A stretch of DNA of 64,000 nt from Plasmodium coatneyi (GCF_001680005.1 NC_033556.1:744001-808000); one strand, 5' to 3'; positions 10,834-24,602 are shown, counted from the first letter of the stretch. Numbers and translations are program-made. The notes: generated from the letters alone by a model not told the origin.

Positions 10834-13800
10834 TGTTTATGTATACATTCGTTATGTATATAGTAAATTTCTATGGAAGTTGCTTGCTTTCTTCTACTTA
10901 TTCATGAAGGGAATATAAATATGTGTGTGATATTTTTCACATTATATATTCCAAGAGGGGCTGAATGTTAAGGGTTATATATACCAAATTTTTACTACTC
11001 CTCCCTCCTTTCATAAAAATGTGTAATCCTTTAACTTCCTTCAAAGCACGATAATATACACTATATATACACACATACACATGAAAATCATCACATATGT
11101 GAACATATATAATTTAAGGTAAAAATATAAACGATCGTACGAATGATCGAACAAGCAAAGAATAAGAAAATAATGGAAAAAGGTCAAACCCCTCATGTTC
11201 AATTTATATCTATGTATTATATATTATATATCTTTGTGCATTATATTATTGTGTACACTTTGTGTATGTGTTCATTTGGAGCATTCCATTATTATGTGCA
11301 CTTCTCTCTTATTATGTATATAAGCATACCTCTTTTTTCTATTTGACGAAAATTTTCACATGTACTACATACTTTTATGTTTTATTGTTATGTTTAAAGG
11401 GGAGAGTTAATTGAAAATTGTTAATATGCCTATTGCATAATTCAAATAAAAAAAAAGAGCACACTCTTCCCTATACCCCTTCTTCCTTTTCCGGAATATG
11501 TGCACATTCGTCTATATGCTCAGGGAAGAGTGCACATTTACAGAATAAATAAGAGGAGTGCAAGACAAATATATATCCTCACATATTTTTGTGTTCAAAA
11601 GGGAGAGAGTGAAAATTCTGTTTCTGTTGATGCACGCACCATTCCTGTAGTAGCCTGTTATTAAGCAGTCCTTCTTTCCTTCCTCCGTCCTCCTTTCATA
11701 TGCTGTAATAATAATTTTCACCTTCTTCTTCCTTTTTATTCCCTTTTTATCCCTTTCCTTCAATAATTAAACTATAAAGAGTTTAAACAGAATATATATA
11801 TATATTATACTGCCTGGGTTCCTCTTCTCTACTTTCCTTTTTTTTAATCTATGTGCACATTACAGAATTCATCTCACCCTTTTTTTTTTCTTTCACTCCC
11901 CCTTAAGTATATTACACATCCTTTATTCATACATACACAACAACGTTGTGGAACTGTGCACTGTGTACATTAAGGGGGAGAAGCAGCTTCCCCCTTTTCT
12001 TACATTATTCCTTATGGATTAATGTGCCAGGTTTCTCCTATCCCTATATCTGCCTTAAAAGGGGGGAAAAATCTATTACAGCACATTCCTTCCGGAGAAG
12101 GTTTATTAGTCCGTTATCTCCTGATGAACACTTAGTGCACTGTCCCTTCAGCATAAAGTCCCTTATATGAACCTGATGGGCAGAATTACTTCGCGTAGAA
12201 AATTTTCCCTTACACTTTTTTTTCATGGAAATATGTAAATTAGGTGTGCACCTACTTTTTAAGGAAAAATATTTTGCTACTTCGTGCAGTAACTTCCCTC
12301 AGTGTGAAAATATTACCTTCCCATAGGGGAACGGGCGAGAACATAATGCATGTGTGGGGCGGGGGTGTGGACACACACAGTACAATTATAAGGAATTTTC
12401 CTTTGGAAATGTCCAACATATATATATTTCAGTGGCCGCTATGGGGGCGCACAATAATTCATTAGAGTGTTTATGTTGAACTAGGAACATTATGCTCCTA
12501 GAGCGGTGCACTATGGAACATGTATGCATGGTATATGGTCTAAGTGCCATATTCCACATGGTACATAGAGCAAGCACATATGTTTCCAATTATTTCCTTC
12601 TGAAACAAGTAGCACATGTCCTACAATTATGTAATGAGTCCTAATGTTCATTGCACTTTTGGGTGCTCATAGTATACATGGATTAATATCCTAAGTATGG
12701 AAGTACCGACAGGCAAAAAACACAGTGTGCATGAACTTTTGCGTAGAGCATTGTCCTCTATAGTGATTGGACCAGAAGGACATAGAAATGTCCAACTTCT
12801 GATTAAGTACCCACGTGCAGTCCACACTTCACAATATGTACATCAGAGTGTACAGGGAAGGCTATATATATGTGTAGGAAGAGAAAATATACTTTAAGAA
12901 TAGTATAATAATGCACACAACCCTAGTAACAATGACACATGCTCTTAATACCGCTTCCTCCGAGTGTGAATAATATGTTGCACATGGGGAAAAGAGTGTG
13001 CTCATGGCACTTACGTACGTTCATAAATAATATAGTAGCAGGAAGAATATTCCTGCCTCCCGAAGAGAATGCTGTAGTAAAGGGACCACTCGAACATTCT
13101 ACTTATCGCCTGCTAAATGGTCTATATTAGTTATGTCCTAACGGAGGGGGGGGAGGAATATATAATTAGAAAGTACAGCACCATAAGTAGATTCCCCCCA
13201 CACATTACTATAAGGGTATTCATATAAGGAGTTCTATAGAATACATGTAATAAAATATGGGAGATAAGTAGTTGGCAGTGTACGTGACCTTTTAGCATGC
13301 ATGGTGTATTACTTTGTTCCTGCATAATACTAGTACGTTGAGATTCTACTTCTATGAAATATTTTGTCCAGAAATTTCCCCACAACTATGAGCAATATGA
13401 GGCAACATGCACAGATGTTCCTGTTACGTAAAGGGGGGAGGGAAGGAATAATGTCCAAGTTGCGCCTAACATTGTAGGTTGCGTCCAATATGGCAGGTTA
13501 CTTCCAACAACAACAATTGCAATCATTGTACTCATTGCAGTGATAGCAACAATAATAATGGTAGTAAACAACATTTGCAGTAGTGATCCAACATGTCACT
13601 ACGCATAGATGTTGATAGTTGTACTGAATTTAGGGACCTGACTTCCCATTATTCTTCCATTTTTCTCTACATATATATATATATATATATTCACTAGCCT
13701 TTAACTGTAGTATTTATAGACTTTGTTCAAATAGGGAAAAAAAGGCATGGGAAGTAGGTGGAAAATATATTCATGTATACAATTTACTTGAACTGTACTG

Positions 13801-14838
13801 CACGCATCCTTTATTTATTATTCATGACCGTGCACTATAATAAAATAACTTCCTTAAAGGAAATAATAACAATACATATGTATGATCATTCCATATATGT
13901 ATTCTAGGAGAATGCACGTAAAAGGTAAGAGCATGGGTGGGGACCTTCCTAGTTCTTGCCCAAAAATGAACTGAAAAGGAAAAAAGTAAAATTAAAAATG
14001 AGGAATACTGTAATGTATAAAATGTAATCTACATTAGAAGGAACGGGAACGGAGGTGTAATATAAAGTACTATTACTAATACAGCACAAAAAAATAAAAT
14101 GTACAGTGTAAAAAGTATTATTATGGGAAGGTGCGCGTACGTTTTTTCTCTTCATACATAGTTAATACAGTTCTATGCATTACATCCCTCTTTCACTTCT
14201 TTTATAAATTCATGCCCCTTCATTAAATATATAGATGAATGTGCACATTCCATGCGGAAGGAAGGAATGAATAGTATTCCACATATATGTATATGAATTG
14301 CACTACATATATGTTAATTACTACCAAATAATTTATTAAATACAAAAAAGTAAGCATAAAATTAATATAGAACACATAAAAAATATGCACACCAAGAAGG
14401 GGGAGGTGCGACTTCCTTATGTACACAGAGGGAATGAATGCACTGCATAAATATTATAGGGTTACAAATAATGATCTATAATACAATAATATAGCACATT
14501 GAATAAGGAATGCATATTTTATGGCTCCTCTTTCCTTCCCCTCTTCCATTTCATTATTATTCATGTACATTCGCTAATATTTCATTGCAATTAAATGTGC
14601 ACATAATCATGACGAAATGATTTTAATACATACATATGTGTATGTGTATATAATGTGTTATGGCCACCCGGAAATAGAGCAGTATGTATTATTAAGAATG
14701 GGAAAATTTTGAACATTCATGTTCATTCATAACCATGGAACAAATAGGAACTGTACAAACATATTCTATAGGAATGTATATGTGTGCTCAATTCCACAAT
14801 AAGTTCATTCCACACAGAAAGGTGTATACATATAAACC
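10834..14838. promoter_or_regulatory. Divergent intergenic region between KIR-A and KIR-B, rich in GTGCAC
   Basis: About 4 kb separating two divergent kir starts, so it should contain both promoters. I see no gene; the short open frames have no family resemblance or splice context. The palindrome GTGCAC occurs at least eleven times between about 11290 and 14610. In P. falciparum this is the recognition sequence of the transcription factor AP2-I, so a regulatory role is an inference. AT dinucleotide runs occur at 13670-13690 and 14920-14995. Confidence 0.45.
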
Positions 14839-16216
14839 ATGGCAGATTCTGCCCAACAACTGTTATCGGTTAGTTGACTCCCTGCTTCCTTCTCACTTCT
14901 TCCTTGTTACAATATAAACAGTTATATATATATATACCTATATATACATACACATATATATGTATATATGTACATATATATTTATATATGTGTACACCTT
15001 CCTACTCATGATATCCATAGGCGGCGGATTTAGAACAATTGACTTCCTATAAAAATTTCTACAAGATGTTCGACACAGGCTGTGATGATTGTGACGAAGA
15101 TTCTGAGTTCGAAGAAGTAAAAAACAGTTTAGACGGGCACACCATTACTAAAGGATATACGGATAAAATTAAGAGCGCATGGTACCTAGTAACAAAGAAA
15201 AAGGACGACCCTTCCTATTGCAAATACTGTCATTTTTTATATTATTGGATTGGGGACCTTTTATTCAGGAATCCAGAGAATACTGACATAGTCCCGAACA
15301 CTCTGAATACAATCTGTAAAAATATAAAGATAGCGTATCGGACTAAGGGGTGCGAAGATATTTGCGGCAATACTATTGAAAAGGACGACTTCCTTCACAG
15401 AAAAACCATCTTCGATTATTGGCATGACTATAATTCTATACAGGAGCTGCTAAATACTAGTGAGTCCAAGTGTAATGATAAATATGGCAACTACCTGGAG
15501 AAACTTAAATCCGTCTATACTAAAATACAGACATATTGTGGACAAAGTGTAAATAGTAGTGATCCATATTGTCAAGAATTTAAAGCAAAATTCAATGGTA
15601 GTGATAGTGGAACTAATATTCCACCACCATCAACATTGACATGTCCAACAGTGCACGAAGGAGTACCTGTAACACATCAGGCGGACACACCCACCTCCCC
15701 CTCTGGAAGTAGCAACATTACCACTGCCATTTCTTCCATCCTTCCCATAGTTGGACTACCAACACTTGCTTTTCTTTTATATAAGGTAACTATTATTAAA
15801 CATCTGATAAGTGCAGTAATATATAAGAAGTGGACACTATTTTTGCATGAACAGTGTATATGAGGAGGGAGCTGTGTGGTATATATGTATTCTGCACAGA
15901 TTATAAACTACCAACCTTCCCTTTCTTCTTTTTCTTTCAGTATTCCCCACTACCTTTTTGGTTTGGTAATCAATTTGGAAATAGTAGTAGCGGTGGAAGA
16001 AATACGAGAAAAAGATCGGCGGGGCCTAACTTTAGTACATTCACAGAAGACGATTCTTCTATAGAGGTTTCAACAATATATGAATCCACGGAAGCTTCAA
16101 CGAGTGACTTAACAGAGAATTCTTCTTTATATACATCACCATCATCTATCAGCACCAGAAAAGGGAAAGGTACAAATAATAGACATGGAAGGAATATACG
16201 TTATCAAGCAATGTAA
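14839..16216 (+). CDS. kir: KIR-B: three-exon kir variant antigen
   Basis: Exons 14839-14868, 15021-15785 and 15941-16216; all GT..AG, phase 0, 356 residues. Exon 1 encodes MADSAQQLLS. Exon 2 holds the cysteine-containing domain with FLYYWIGDLL (about residue 82) and TIFDYWHDYNSIQ, and includes the membrane segment ending GLPTLAFLLYK. The last exon begins YSPLPFWFGNQF and is a basic then Ser/Thr/Glu-rich tail ending RYQAM. No host-like insert is evident; the spacer before the membrane is only a short Thr/Ser/Pro-rich stretch. It converges on SICAvar-2. The frame is intact throughout. Confidence 0.92.
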
Positions 16217-17350
16217 TACCTGGATCGGAACTTCCCTTTCTGGGGGGCCATAAGCATCCGGGAACTTCATGCAGTGCGCAAACGGAAGAACATTTTTTTT
16301 TTTTTTTTTTGCGGAGGAGAAGAAGCGCATGTAATGTGATACATGTGATGTGATGTCCTGGTGGGCGCTAGAAATGGACAACTTTGCGCGCAAAAAAAAA
16401 AAAAAAAGCAGTAGAAGCAGTGGAAGCCCCCCCTTTTTTTGGCAGTAAGCCCTTTTTTTTGGGGGGGGGGTTGCTCCTTATTTGGTTGTTGTTGTGCTTC
16501 CCTTCCCCTTTTTTATTGTGTGTGTGTACACTTTCCATATTTGTGCTTGCCATTCTTTTTTTTTTTTTTAATTTTAGGGGTGATAGATGGATTATATATA
16601 TATTTTTTTTTTCTTTACTTCTTCCTTTTTTTGAGCGTCGAATTTTTAATATTTTTTTTTTTTCCGCAACATTATTTCATTGTGGGTTTTTTTTTTTTTT
16701 TTTTGTGGTTGTTTCCCCTTTTTATTGTGTGTACTTGCTCCATTCTTTTTTTTTAATATTATGAATTAATTCAATTTAATTTTTTTTCTTCTTTTTCTTT
16801 TTTGTCCTTTTTTTGCTTCCTTTTTTTCCTTCTTTTTCTTTAATATTCCTTATTTTTCTTTCTTCCTTTCCTACATTTGTAAGTTTGAATGACTTCACAA
16901 GGGGATGAACACGCCCAACGCGCATGCAGAAAAAGGTCCTGACATTTTTGAAGAAATATGCTTGTATTTCAAAAAAACGAAAAAAAAATTATTAAGTTAA
17001 AAAATTTTATAACAGAATGAATAAGCATTTTTTTTAATTCTTCAATAAAGAAAATTTTACCACACAAATCAAACTAAAGTGGGGAAGAAATTTTTTTTTT
17101 TTCCCGGTTTATATTAATTACACAAGAACGTGTAAACACATTCATGCAATACTAAGCGAAAGAAAAAAAAAAAAAAGAAAAAATATTTACTACATCCTAA
17201 ACCCGGAATCTGAACTTGGAACCTGCTCCCTAGGAACATCTTCCACAGGAACACTTTCCTCAAGAACAAACTCTTCCTTCCCTAAACCCGGAATCTGAAG
17301 AGGGAACGTGCTCCTTAGGAACTTCTTCCTTAGGAAGAAAGTCTTCCTCG
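16217..17350. other. Convergent spacer between KIR-B and SICAvar-2
   Basis: Homopolymer T, A and G runs dominate 16290-16860. No gene is credible. Block 16970-17180 is the conserved SICAvar 3' flank. From 17190 to 17350 the sequence still carries units related to the SICAvar tail repeat, but in a frame beyond the present stop codon, so part of this spacer is former or shifted tail-coding sequence. Confidence 0.6.
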
Positions 17351-20300
17351 CTAAAACCCGGAATTTGAATTTGGAACCTGTTCCTTAGGAACACATTCCT
17401 TAGAATCTTCTTCCTTAGGAACATCTTCCTCAGGAACCGTTTGTCCTTTTATGGACTCACGTCCCATAAATTCTTGAACCATAATTTCAAAAAAGTCTTC
17501 CTTCTTCGAATGCACATCCCCCTTTTGACATTCGTCTAAGACTTCTAAATGAATATCAATAATCATGCGGCGACGTACACCACGATCCACACCATGACGA
17601 CCAACGCCCTGTTCTTTTGGTCTGTTTGTTCTTCCCGTTGGAAGAGATCTTGCTTGTTTGCGTTCCTTTACTAAGGTATATGCATGTGGACCATCTGCCC
17701 GGTCCACATGGTCAAAGAGTTGTTCTTCCAAAGTTGGAGGACCAGAAACTTCATGAGCCCTTTTGTGACGATTTCTTCTTTTAGGAAGGAAAAAATACTA
17801 AAAAGAAAAAAAAAAATGCGAGAAAATGTTTCCTTAATAGGGGTGAAATGTAGATAACGCAACAATAATTACTACTTCAAACCCAACTGTAAAATCCTAC
17901 ACAAACACCCTTAAATGCGAAATCCTATACACACACACCCTAAAATGCGAAACCATAGAGCCACTTACTCATTTATTGCTTTTTTTTTTTTTTTTTTTCC
18001 TCTTTATTTTTCTTTATTTTTCTTTTTTTTTTTTCTCTTTATTTTTCTTTATTTTTCTTTTTTTTTTTTCTCTTTATTTTTCTTTATTTTTCTTTTTTTT
18101 TTTTCTCTTTCTTTTTCTTTCTTTTTCTTTTTTTCTCTTTTTTTTCTTTTTTTTTTTTTTTCTTACTTTCCAAAGCAAATAACCTATGACAGAAGTACCA
18201 ATTAAGACGGGAATGGTAGGAAGGTATGGGGTAAGGAGGTCGGAAGGGTTGACCGTCCCTTCCTAAGACCTCCTTCCTTTTCTTTCTTCCCTTCCCTTCC
18301 CTTTCCTTCTTTCTTTCTTTCTTTCAGATCTTTTCTTTCTTCCCTTTCTTTCTTTCCTTATTTCTTTCAGATCTTTTCCTTCTTTTCTTTGCTTTTTTCT
18401 TTCTTTCCTTTCCTTTTCTTTTCTTTCCTTTTCTTACCTTCCAAAGGAGGTAGGTCATAGCAAACATACCAAGGAACACAGGAATGGTAGGAAGGTATGG
18501 GGTAAGGAGAGCAGAAGGGCTTATTGGGTTACTAAGTGGAATAGCTATAGGAGACGAAGCTCTTGTTGTTGGTGGTGGTGGTGTTGTCGAAGTGGGCCCT
18601 CCTGCTCCTGCGGAACCATCATTAGATTTCTGAGATGGAGGTTGTGGACTAGCGTGGTCAACACTGTTGGAAGTTGGACCACCGCCACCCCCCCACCGGC
18701 ACTTTGGGTGCCAGCTGGACCACCAGGGACACCTCCAGGGACTGCAGGTGGGCCATCACCAGCACTGTCCACAACCGGACTCGGTGGAACAACTTTCTTG
18801 GTTTTAGCATCAATTTCCTTTGTTTCTGTTGGGACCTGTGAACCGGAACCTGCCTTTGCAGCTGTGAAATAAGTAAGGAGGGAGATTTTAGCTTAAGTGT
18901 ATGCAGGAACCGTGGATCCCAGAATACTGCAGATGTACCTTTGTGCACATTTCCTGTAGGTGCTTTCTTTCTTTTTTTTTTTTTTTTTTTCCTTTTTTAT
19001 GTTTCTTACCTGGCGGTTGTCCAGGGGGGTCCTCCACTGTTACTCGGGTACCAGCAGGAATAACGGGATCATCAAGACCTGGTCCGGAAGCTTTGCCACA
19101 AGAAATTTTAACACCAAACTCAGAATTGGAAGTATTGCAGGCAGTGCCGTCCTCATTAGATTCCTTCTTAGGTTCGGGTTCCACTGGAATTGATGATGCT
19201 GTTGGTGCAACGGGAGGTTCCTCAGACCTACCTGGTACACTTTGGGAAGTTGAATTGTCAGTAGTTCCGGGTTTCGTAGTTGCTGGTTTTGTTGCGGCTG
19301 GTTTGGCAGCAGCAGGTTTAACGTCAGGTTGACATATGTTAGTTATGGCATTTAGAGCTTGCGTTATGTCTTTATTCTTTTCGAGTTCCCCTTTTATTCT
19401 ATCCCGTTGGTTTTTGGTTCCAATTTTAAACTTTGTACAATCGTCCCACTCACATTTTTCACAATTATCATCACTGTTGCACAATTCCTTATAAGGACTT
19501 CCTCCATCCGCAAAAGCTTTTTTTATTTTGTCTACATTGACACAGTTCTTTTCCTTCAGTATTTCATTTGCGAATACATTTAATGCTAGGCAGGCCATAG
19601 TTTGCCTAAATTGTTGGTTATTCTTTTTGCTCGCGTCGATATCACTGCCTTCCACCTTAATGCTATAAATATGCCTTAATCCTGTAGTAATGTATTTGCA
19701 AGCCGTTTTATTTGCTCCTAAAGGTGTACTATTTCCATCCTCAATTTTTTCACATATACCGGAGTCAGCTCCATTTCCTTTAATTATAGCTACAGACAGT
19801 TCCTGCAGTATATTCCCCATGTCCTCATCTTCCCAAATTTCTTTCTACGCATATAGGGAAAAAGAGAGAACACGTAAATATAAGTAGTATTTATACAAAA
19901 AACATTCTGCTCCTTTCTGTGAAAAAATGTATTCTACCATTGTAATTCTACACAAATAGACTTGGATGCGAAATATAAATCCTTTCCAAACCTCCCATTT
20001 CTTTGTGCCTCCTGATGGTGTTCTGTCCCTGGACCATTGTGTTGTTACACATTGTGCACGATCACATAAGTTCTTATTTATATCATTTAGAGTAGTTAGA
20101 GTTTGCGTTATTTGCGGATTATTCTCGTTCAGTATTGTCTTCAACTTTTCCTTCACATCTGTTCCACCCACATTACAATTCTTAAAGTCTTTAACCCTTT
20201 CACACTTAACACATTTATCGGGTCCATCCTTACACCTGGAATTTATGTTTTTATTTCCTTCCTCAAATGCTTGCTCTATTGTATCTTCCCCGGCCTTACA

Positions 20301-23300
20301 GGGAGATTTAACCTCCTGTATTAATTTGTCCGCATAGGCGTTTAGAACTAAGCATAACATAATTTGCTTAAAATGCCTGTTGTCTTTCTTGCGCGTTTCA
20401 TCTCCATCTTCCTCTTGAACTTCGTATATGTACTGTAATCCTGAAGTGATGTACTTACATGCTTTTTTCTCTGAGTCAGTGACTCTTCTACTATTTTGAT
20501 CTGTACTACTACAGTAACCTGGAATACCTTTGCTTTTTGTAGATATTTTATTAAACATTTTTGTGGCCTCCGTGTTAATGTCCACCTTCATGTTTTCCTG
20601 TTAATAGAATGAGGGAGGGGGGGGCAAGGGAAGGAAACAAATGTATGATATGTAATTATATGTCCACCTCCCCCTATATAATTATTATATGTCCACCCTA
20701 TAACTATTATGTCCATCCTACAATTATGTCTACCCCCTATAATTATGTCTACCCCCTATAATTATGTCTACCCCATAATTATGTTCACCCCCTATAATTA
20801 TTATGTGCACGTTACATGTGTACGTCTAATTTCCCTCTGTCAATTTGTACAAAACTACAATACACACACATACACAAACAAAAACTGTCCACAAACTGTA
20901 ATGATGACAACATTCTTCCTTACCCAGGTTACCGTCTGACCATTGTTTACACCCCATTTCTTTGTTACGCAGTCTACGCGATTACATAAGACAGTTTCCT
21001 TGGTGCAGTCATCACCTATAAGAATGAAGGACGCCGGGAAGAAACACAGTGAGTGAAGGACATGAATGAGTAGTGGTAAGGTAGATTCCTCTTCCTTCTA
21101 CCCTTCCTTCTTTTATCTTTTCTTTCCTTTCCATTCTCCTTCCTTCTCATTTTTTTCTTTCTTTTTGATGCACTCTTTTTCAGGGTACACGTAGAAGGTT
21201 GCCCCTTGTCCGGTTGGACCCCGCTTGTCCGGTTGCACCCGGCTTCTATGGTACACCCAGTTTCACGTTGACCTGTCTGCGAGGAGTTTTTCCCTTTCAA
21301 ACCCCATTTCTTCTTTTAAACACCAGGCAATATTTGTTCAACCTAACCCCTAAATCCTAATTCCTATACCCAGAAACCCTAAACCCGAAATCCATTTCCT
21401 ATACCCATACCCCTTTCATTCTAAAACCACCTTCCTTCCACCTTTCACCACTAACACCACCTAACAACCCACCTACCACCCACCTAACAACCTTTCTTCT
21501 CTGTCTTTCACCCTCCTTTAGGTATTGGTGGTGTACCCCGCAGTAACGACCCCATGGTAATTTATTACCTTGTTGACTAACTGGTGGTGGTGTTTGTGGT
21601 TTACTTTCCTGTATGGCTTTCTGCAGGGCGTCCTGCAGGACCTTCCGATCTTCCTCTTCCTCTTTCTTCACTTTGTTCTCAATTTGTACAATAGTACTCT
21701 TTAATTTCTGTAGTTCCGGATTACTGTTCAATATTCCATCATCAACACTCTTATCATTGCGTGTATGGGATGCATTATTTATTAACCCCTTAGTATAATT
21801 CCTTGTACTTTCGTCGCACCATTTTTTTTTTTGTACTCTTCCTAGTTCATTACTGAGAACACTGTTCTTCATTGTTTCCCACAATTTTGGCAGCATATCC
21901 TCCCCATCCCTGTAAAGATTATTGAAACTTTCATATTTACATTCTGTATATTCCGAGCCCCCTACAAACGTTCCTTTTATATTCTCTACAGCTTCAAAGG
22001 CATACTTCATCACACTCCTTGGAGCGCAGAAATTATCCATATAAGACATCCACACCTTCAGTAAGTCACAGAGAGGAATATCCTTCACAGTGTTCTTACA
22101 TTTTGTCTGTTTTGCTTTGTACTGATTTTCAATATTTGTTACTAACATTATATTCCTTACCATGACTTCACAGAAACCTTTATACTTATCTGCATCATAC
22201 TTGTATTCATTGTCACTTCTCTCGCACAGTGCCCTTGCGGCTTCGAATTCGATCCAATTAATAGCATCATCTTCCGTTGGGTTATTGGAGAACGCCGTGA
22301 ACCATTCTGTTATGCGCACTGTATGGGGGCACATGAATATATATGTACTACACAAATACAATCCACATTTCCTTATACTTTCCATTTCTAATAGAAAGAA
22401 AAGGAAGAAAAAAAAGAAAAGGAAATATTGAATGTACACACCTACTGCATGTACTCAACATGGTAGAATGATTTCTTACATTCCTCTTCCTCTTCATATT
22501 TTCCACCGCTTTCCTTTAAGCAGTCGCTCGGTTTTTTCCTCTTCCTATTTACTTCATCCATTTTTGTTAACACTTCTTCCAACTTTCCTTCTGGCAAATT
22601 CTTACTATCATCATTAAAATCCTGTAGTTCAGTTTCATCCTTCCTTCCTAATAATTGGACGACACCTTGCATGTTCCTACCCTGCTGTCCTCCCTGACAC
22701 CCTGTATTCCCCATTATAGTTGTATACATTTGAGTGCCACTTTTCCTCTTTTCTAACCATTCATTTACTTTATTTCCTATAAATTCTTTCCCTATTTTCA
22801 TCCCACTGAATGGTAGTGTTCTGCATTTCTCATGTTCTGTTAATTCTTTCCACATCCCTTGAGCTGCTTCCATCGGCTTCACTATGTACTCTGCAACTTC
22901 ATTCAACTTACAGTGTCGCTTATATAAATTTACCATAGTCATACTTCCAACTATACACCTGAAATAAGATTCTACTTCTCCCAAGTGTTCTACTTTCGCC
23001 CTCCCCCCCACTATTTTATTTCCTTTAATTCCACTCATGAAGAATTTTATTTTTATGAGAGCTTTACACATCTCCTTTTTAACGGTGTTCCATATACCTT
23101 TGGTGTTGTCTATTTCACTACACAGAGCTGATATTTCAGGAGTATCCCCACTTAAGCGCTCCATTAACTTCTCGAACTGCTTCTCTAGATCATTCCATAT
23201 TCCTTCCTGAAATTTGAAACAGTAAATGTACACACACATCCATTATCTCATTATATCTACTCATTAGAAGTTTTCCTAATACTATTGTTCTCTTATATTC

Positions 23301-23518
23301 CCCCTTTGTTAAATAATATGGAAACACATACACTATTTCCTGTACACTCCACTGGACCGTTCACTCATAATTCCTACATATATATACATAAGCGGACTGC
23401 GATCCACCGTCCTTTCTTTTTTATTTTTTATTACCCAATAATTCTTCCCTTCTTGATTTCCATTTTCCCGGAACCATTGTCTTAATATATGAGCAAAATA
23501 TTCGTACTCATCAGCCAT
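17351..23518 (-). CDS. SICAvar: SICAvar-2: SICA antigen, nine exons, frameshifted, two membrane exons
   Basis: Exons: 23518-23435, 23206-22480, 22318-21569, 21015-20924, 20597-19992, 19844-19010, 18861-18438, 18262-18167, 17797-17351. Phases match until exon 7. Exon 1 encodes MADEYEYFAHILRQWF. Exons 2 and 3 are alpha-type domains; exon 4 is a small cysteine exon (CNRVDCVTKKW); exons 5 and 6 are beta-type domains (ACKYIT.GL..IY, MACLALNVFA, CEKCEWDDC). Exon 7 carries a Pro/Gly-rich stretch and a membrane segment ending MTYLLWK, but the frame is broken at a run of seven C (18688-18694, plus strand). Exon 8 is a second membrane segment. The tail exon stops early relative to its repeat. It is either a pseudogene or a sequencing-error model. 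Confidence 0.82.
18167..18262 (-). other. Second membrane-segment exon of SICAvar-2
   Basis: Bounded by a TTAG acceptor and an AAA|GTAAGA donor, 32 codons in phase 0. It encodes DLLTPYLPTIPVLIGTSVIG and ends YLLWK. Exon 18861-18438, immediately upstream in transcription, ends with the paralogous ALLTPYLPTIPVFLGMF..YLLWK. Other SICAvar genes here have a single such exon. Splicing in both would give two adjacent hydrophobic segments; using either alone keeps the tail exon in phase. Confidence 0.75.
21190..21520. repeat. Mixed repeats in SICAvar-2 intron 3
   Basis: Successive blocks: GC-rich TTGTCCGGTTGGACC units (21200-21245), telomere-like CCTAAACCC/CCTAAATCC units (21335-21410), and the complement of the GGTAGGTGG minisatellite (21425-21510). 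The first two blocks occur in the same order as in SICAvar-1 intron 2. Confidence 0.7.
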
Positions 23519-24571
23519 TGTAAACCGACTTCCCCATCATTACATACTTCTTCGTTATACTGGAATATTACATTCCCCGAGGGATTTTATATTTCAACCA
23601 CAGAATTATTCTACCTTACGCTGTAACTTTTACGTCCATGTTAAAAAATATACTTCTTTATATTTCTTTCCTTCGTTCTTTCTTTATTATTGGTTGCACG
23701 CATTGTTTATTATATTTTGGTTCCTAAAAGGGGGAAAAAAAAAACCTGCATGAATTTTCTGCATTCTTCAAAGGAACAGAAGAAACCTATCACCCCTCTT
23801 TTCCTTTTTCAATTTTTACCTTTAATTTTTTTTTCCCCCTAAAAAAAAAAAAGAGAACAATCTCCCCATCTTCCTATATGCAATGGAATCTTCTAAAAGA
23901 AAAAGGAAGAAAAGAATTAATCATTTGTTCTTTCCATCCTTTTTTTTTCATTTTCCTTTTTCCTTTTGCTTCTTATGCTGCTAAAAAGGGAGCGTAAAAA
24001 GAGAGAAAAAAAAAAGGGGAAGGAACCTACCATACCATTCTGCACTCTCGTTTCTCTTCCCTCCTCTTTTTCTCACATTCTTCTGAGAAACGAAGAAGAA
24101 AGAAGAAAGGAATTACCTTCTTTTTTTTTCATCCTTTTTTCCTATTTTTCCTTCTTTCTTATAAAAAGAATAACCTTCCTTCTCCTTTATGCCTTTTACA
24201 TTCCTCTAAAAAAAAAAAAGGAAGCGTTACGTGCCTTCTTATTCCTTTCCTTTTTTTTTTTCCTCTTCTTTCCTTAAGAATAATAACACTCCATCTTTTA
24301 TAAACAGTATTTTTCTAAAAAAAAAAGAAAAAACATTTTCCTTCATGCAACCTCCCTTCCCCTTTCTCATACACTTGTTACATTCTTTTATTAAAAAAAC
24401 AAAGAAAAGAAGGGAGAAGAAGTGAGGAATGGAACAACCTTCCTTCCTTTTCATATACCTCCAACCTATGCACCCTTTTTTTTGCATTTTCCTTTATGCA
24501 CTACATTCTTCCTAAAGAAGAAAGAAAGGAAGAAGGAAAGGAATTACGTTCCTTCATTCTTTTCTTCTTTT

Positions 24572-24602
<31 letters not shown>

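Noticed and set aside
11143..13574. Several 60-80 codon open frames in the KIR-A/KIR-B spacer
   Set aside because: No splice context, no family motif, and both strands open at similar lengths, as expected by chance.
16384..16764. Phe-rich open frames with apparent membrane segments
   Set aside because: They are translations of T homopolymers; similar frames occur at 7911, 17915, 38161, 41464 and 51513.
19250..19330. AAAKPAATKPATTKP in SICAvar-2 as a histone H1 C-tail match
   Set aside because: Simple Lys/Pro/Ala/Thr repeat without an exact recalled match.
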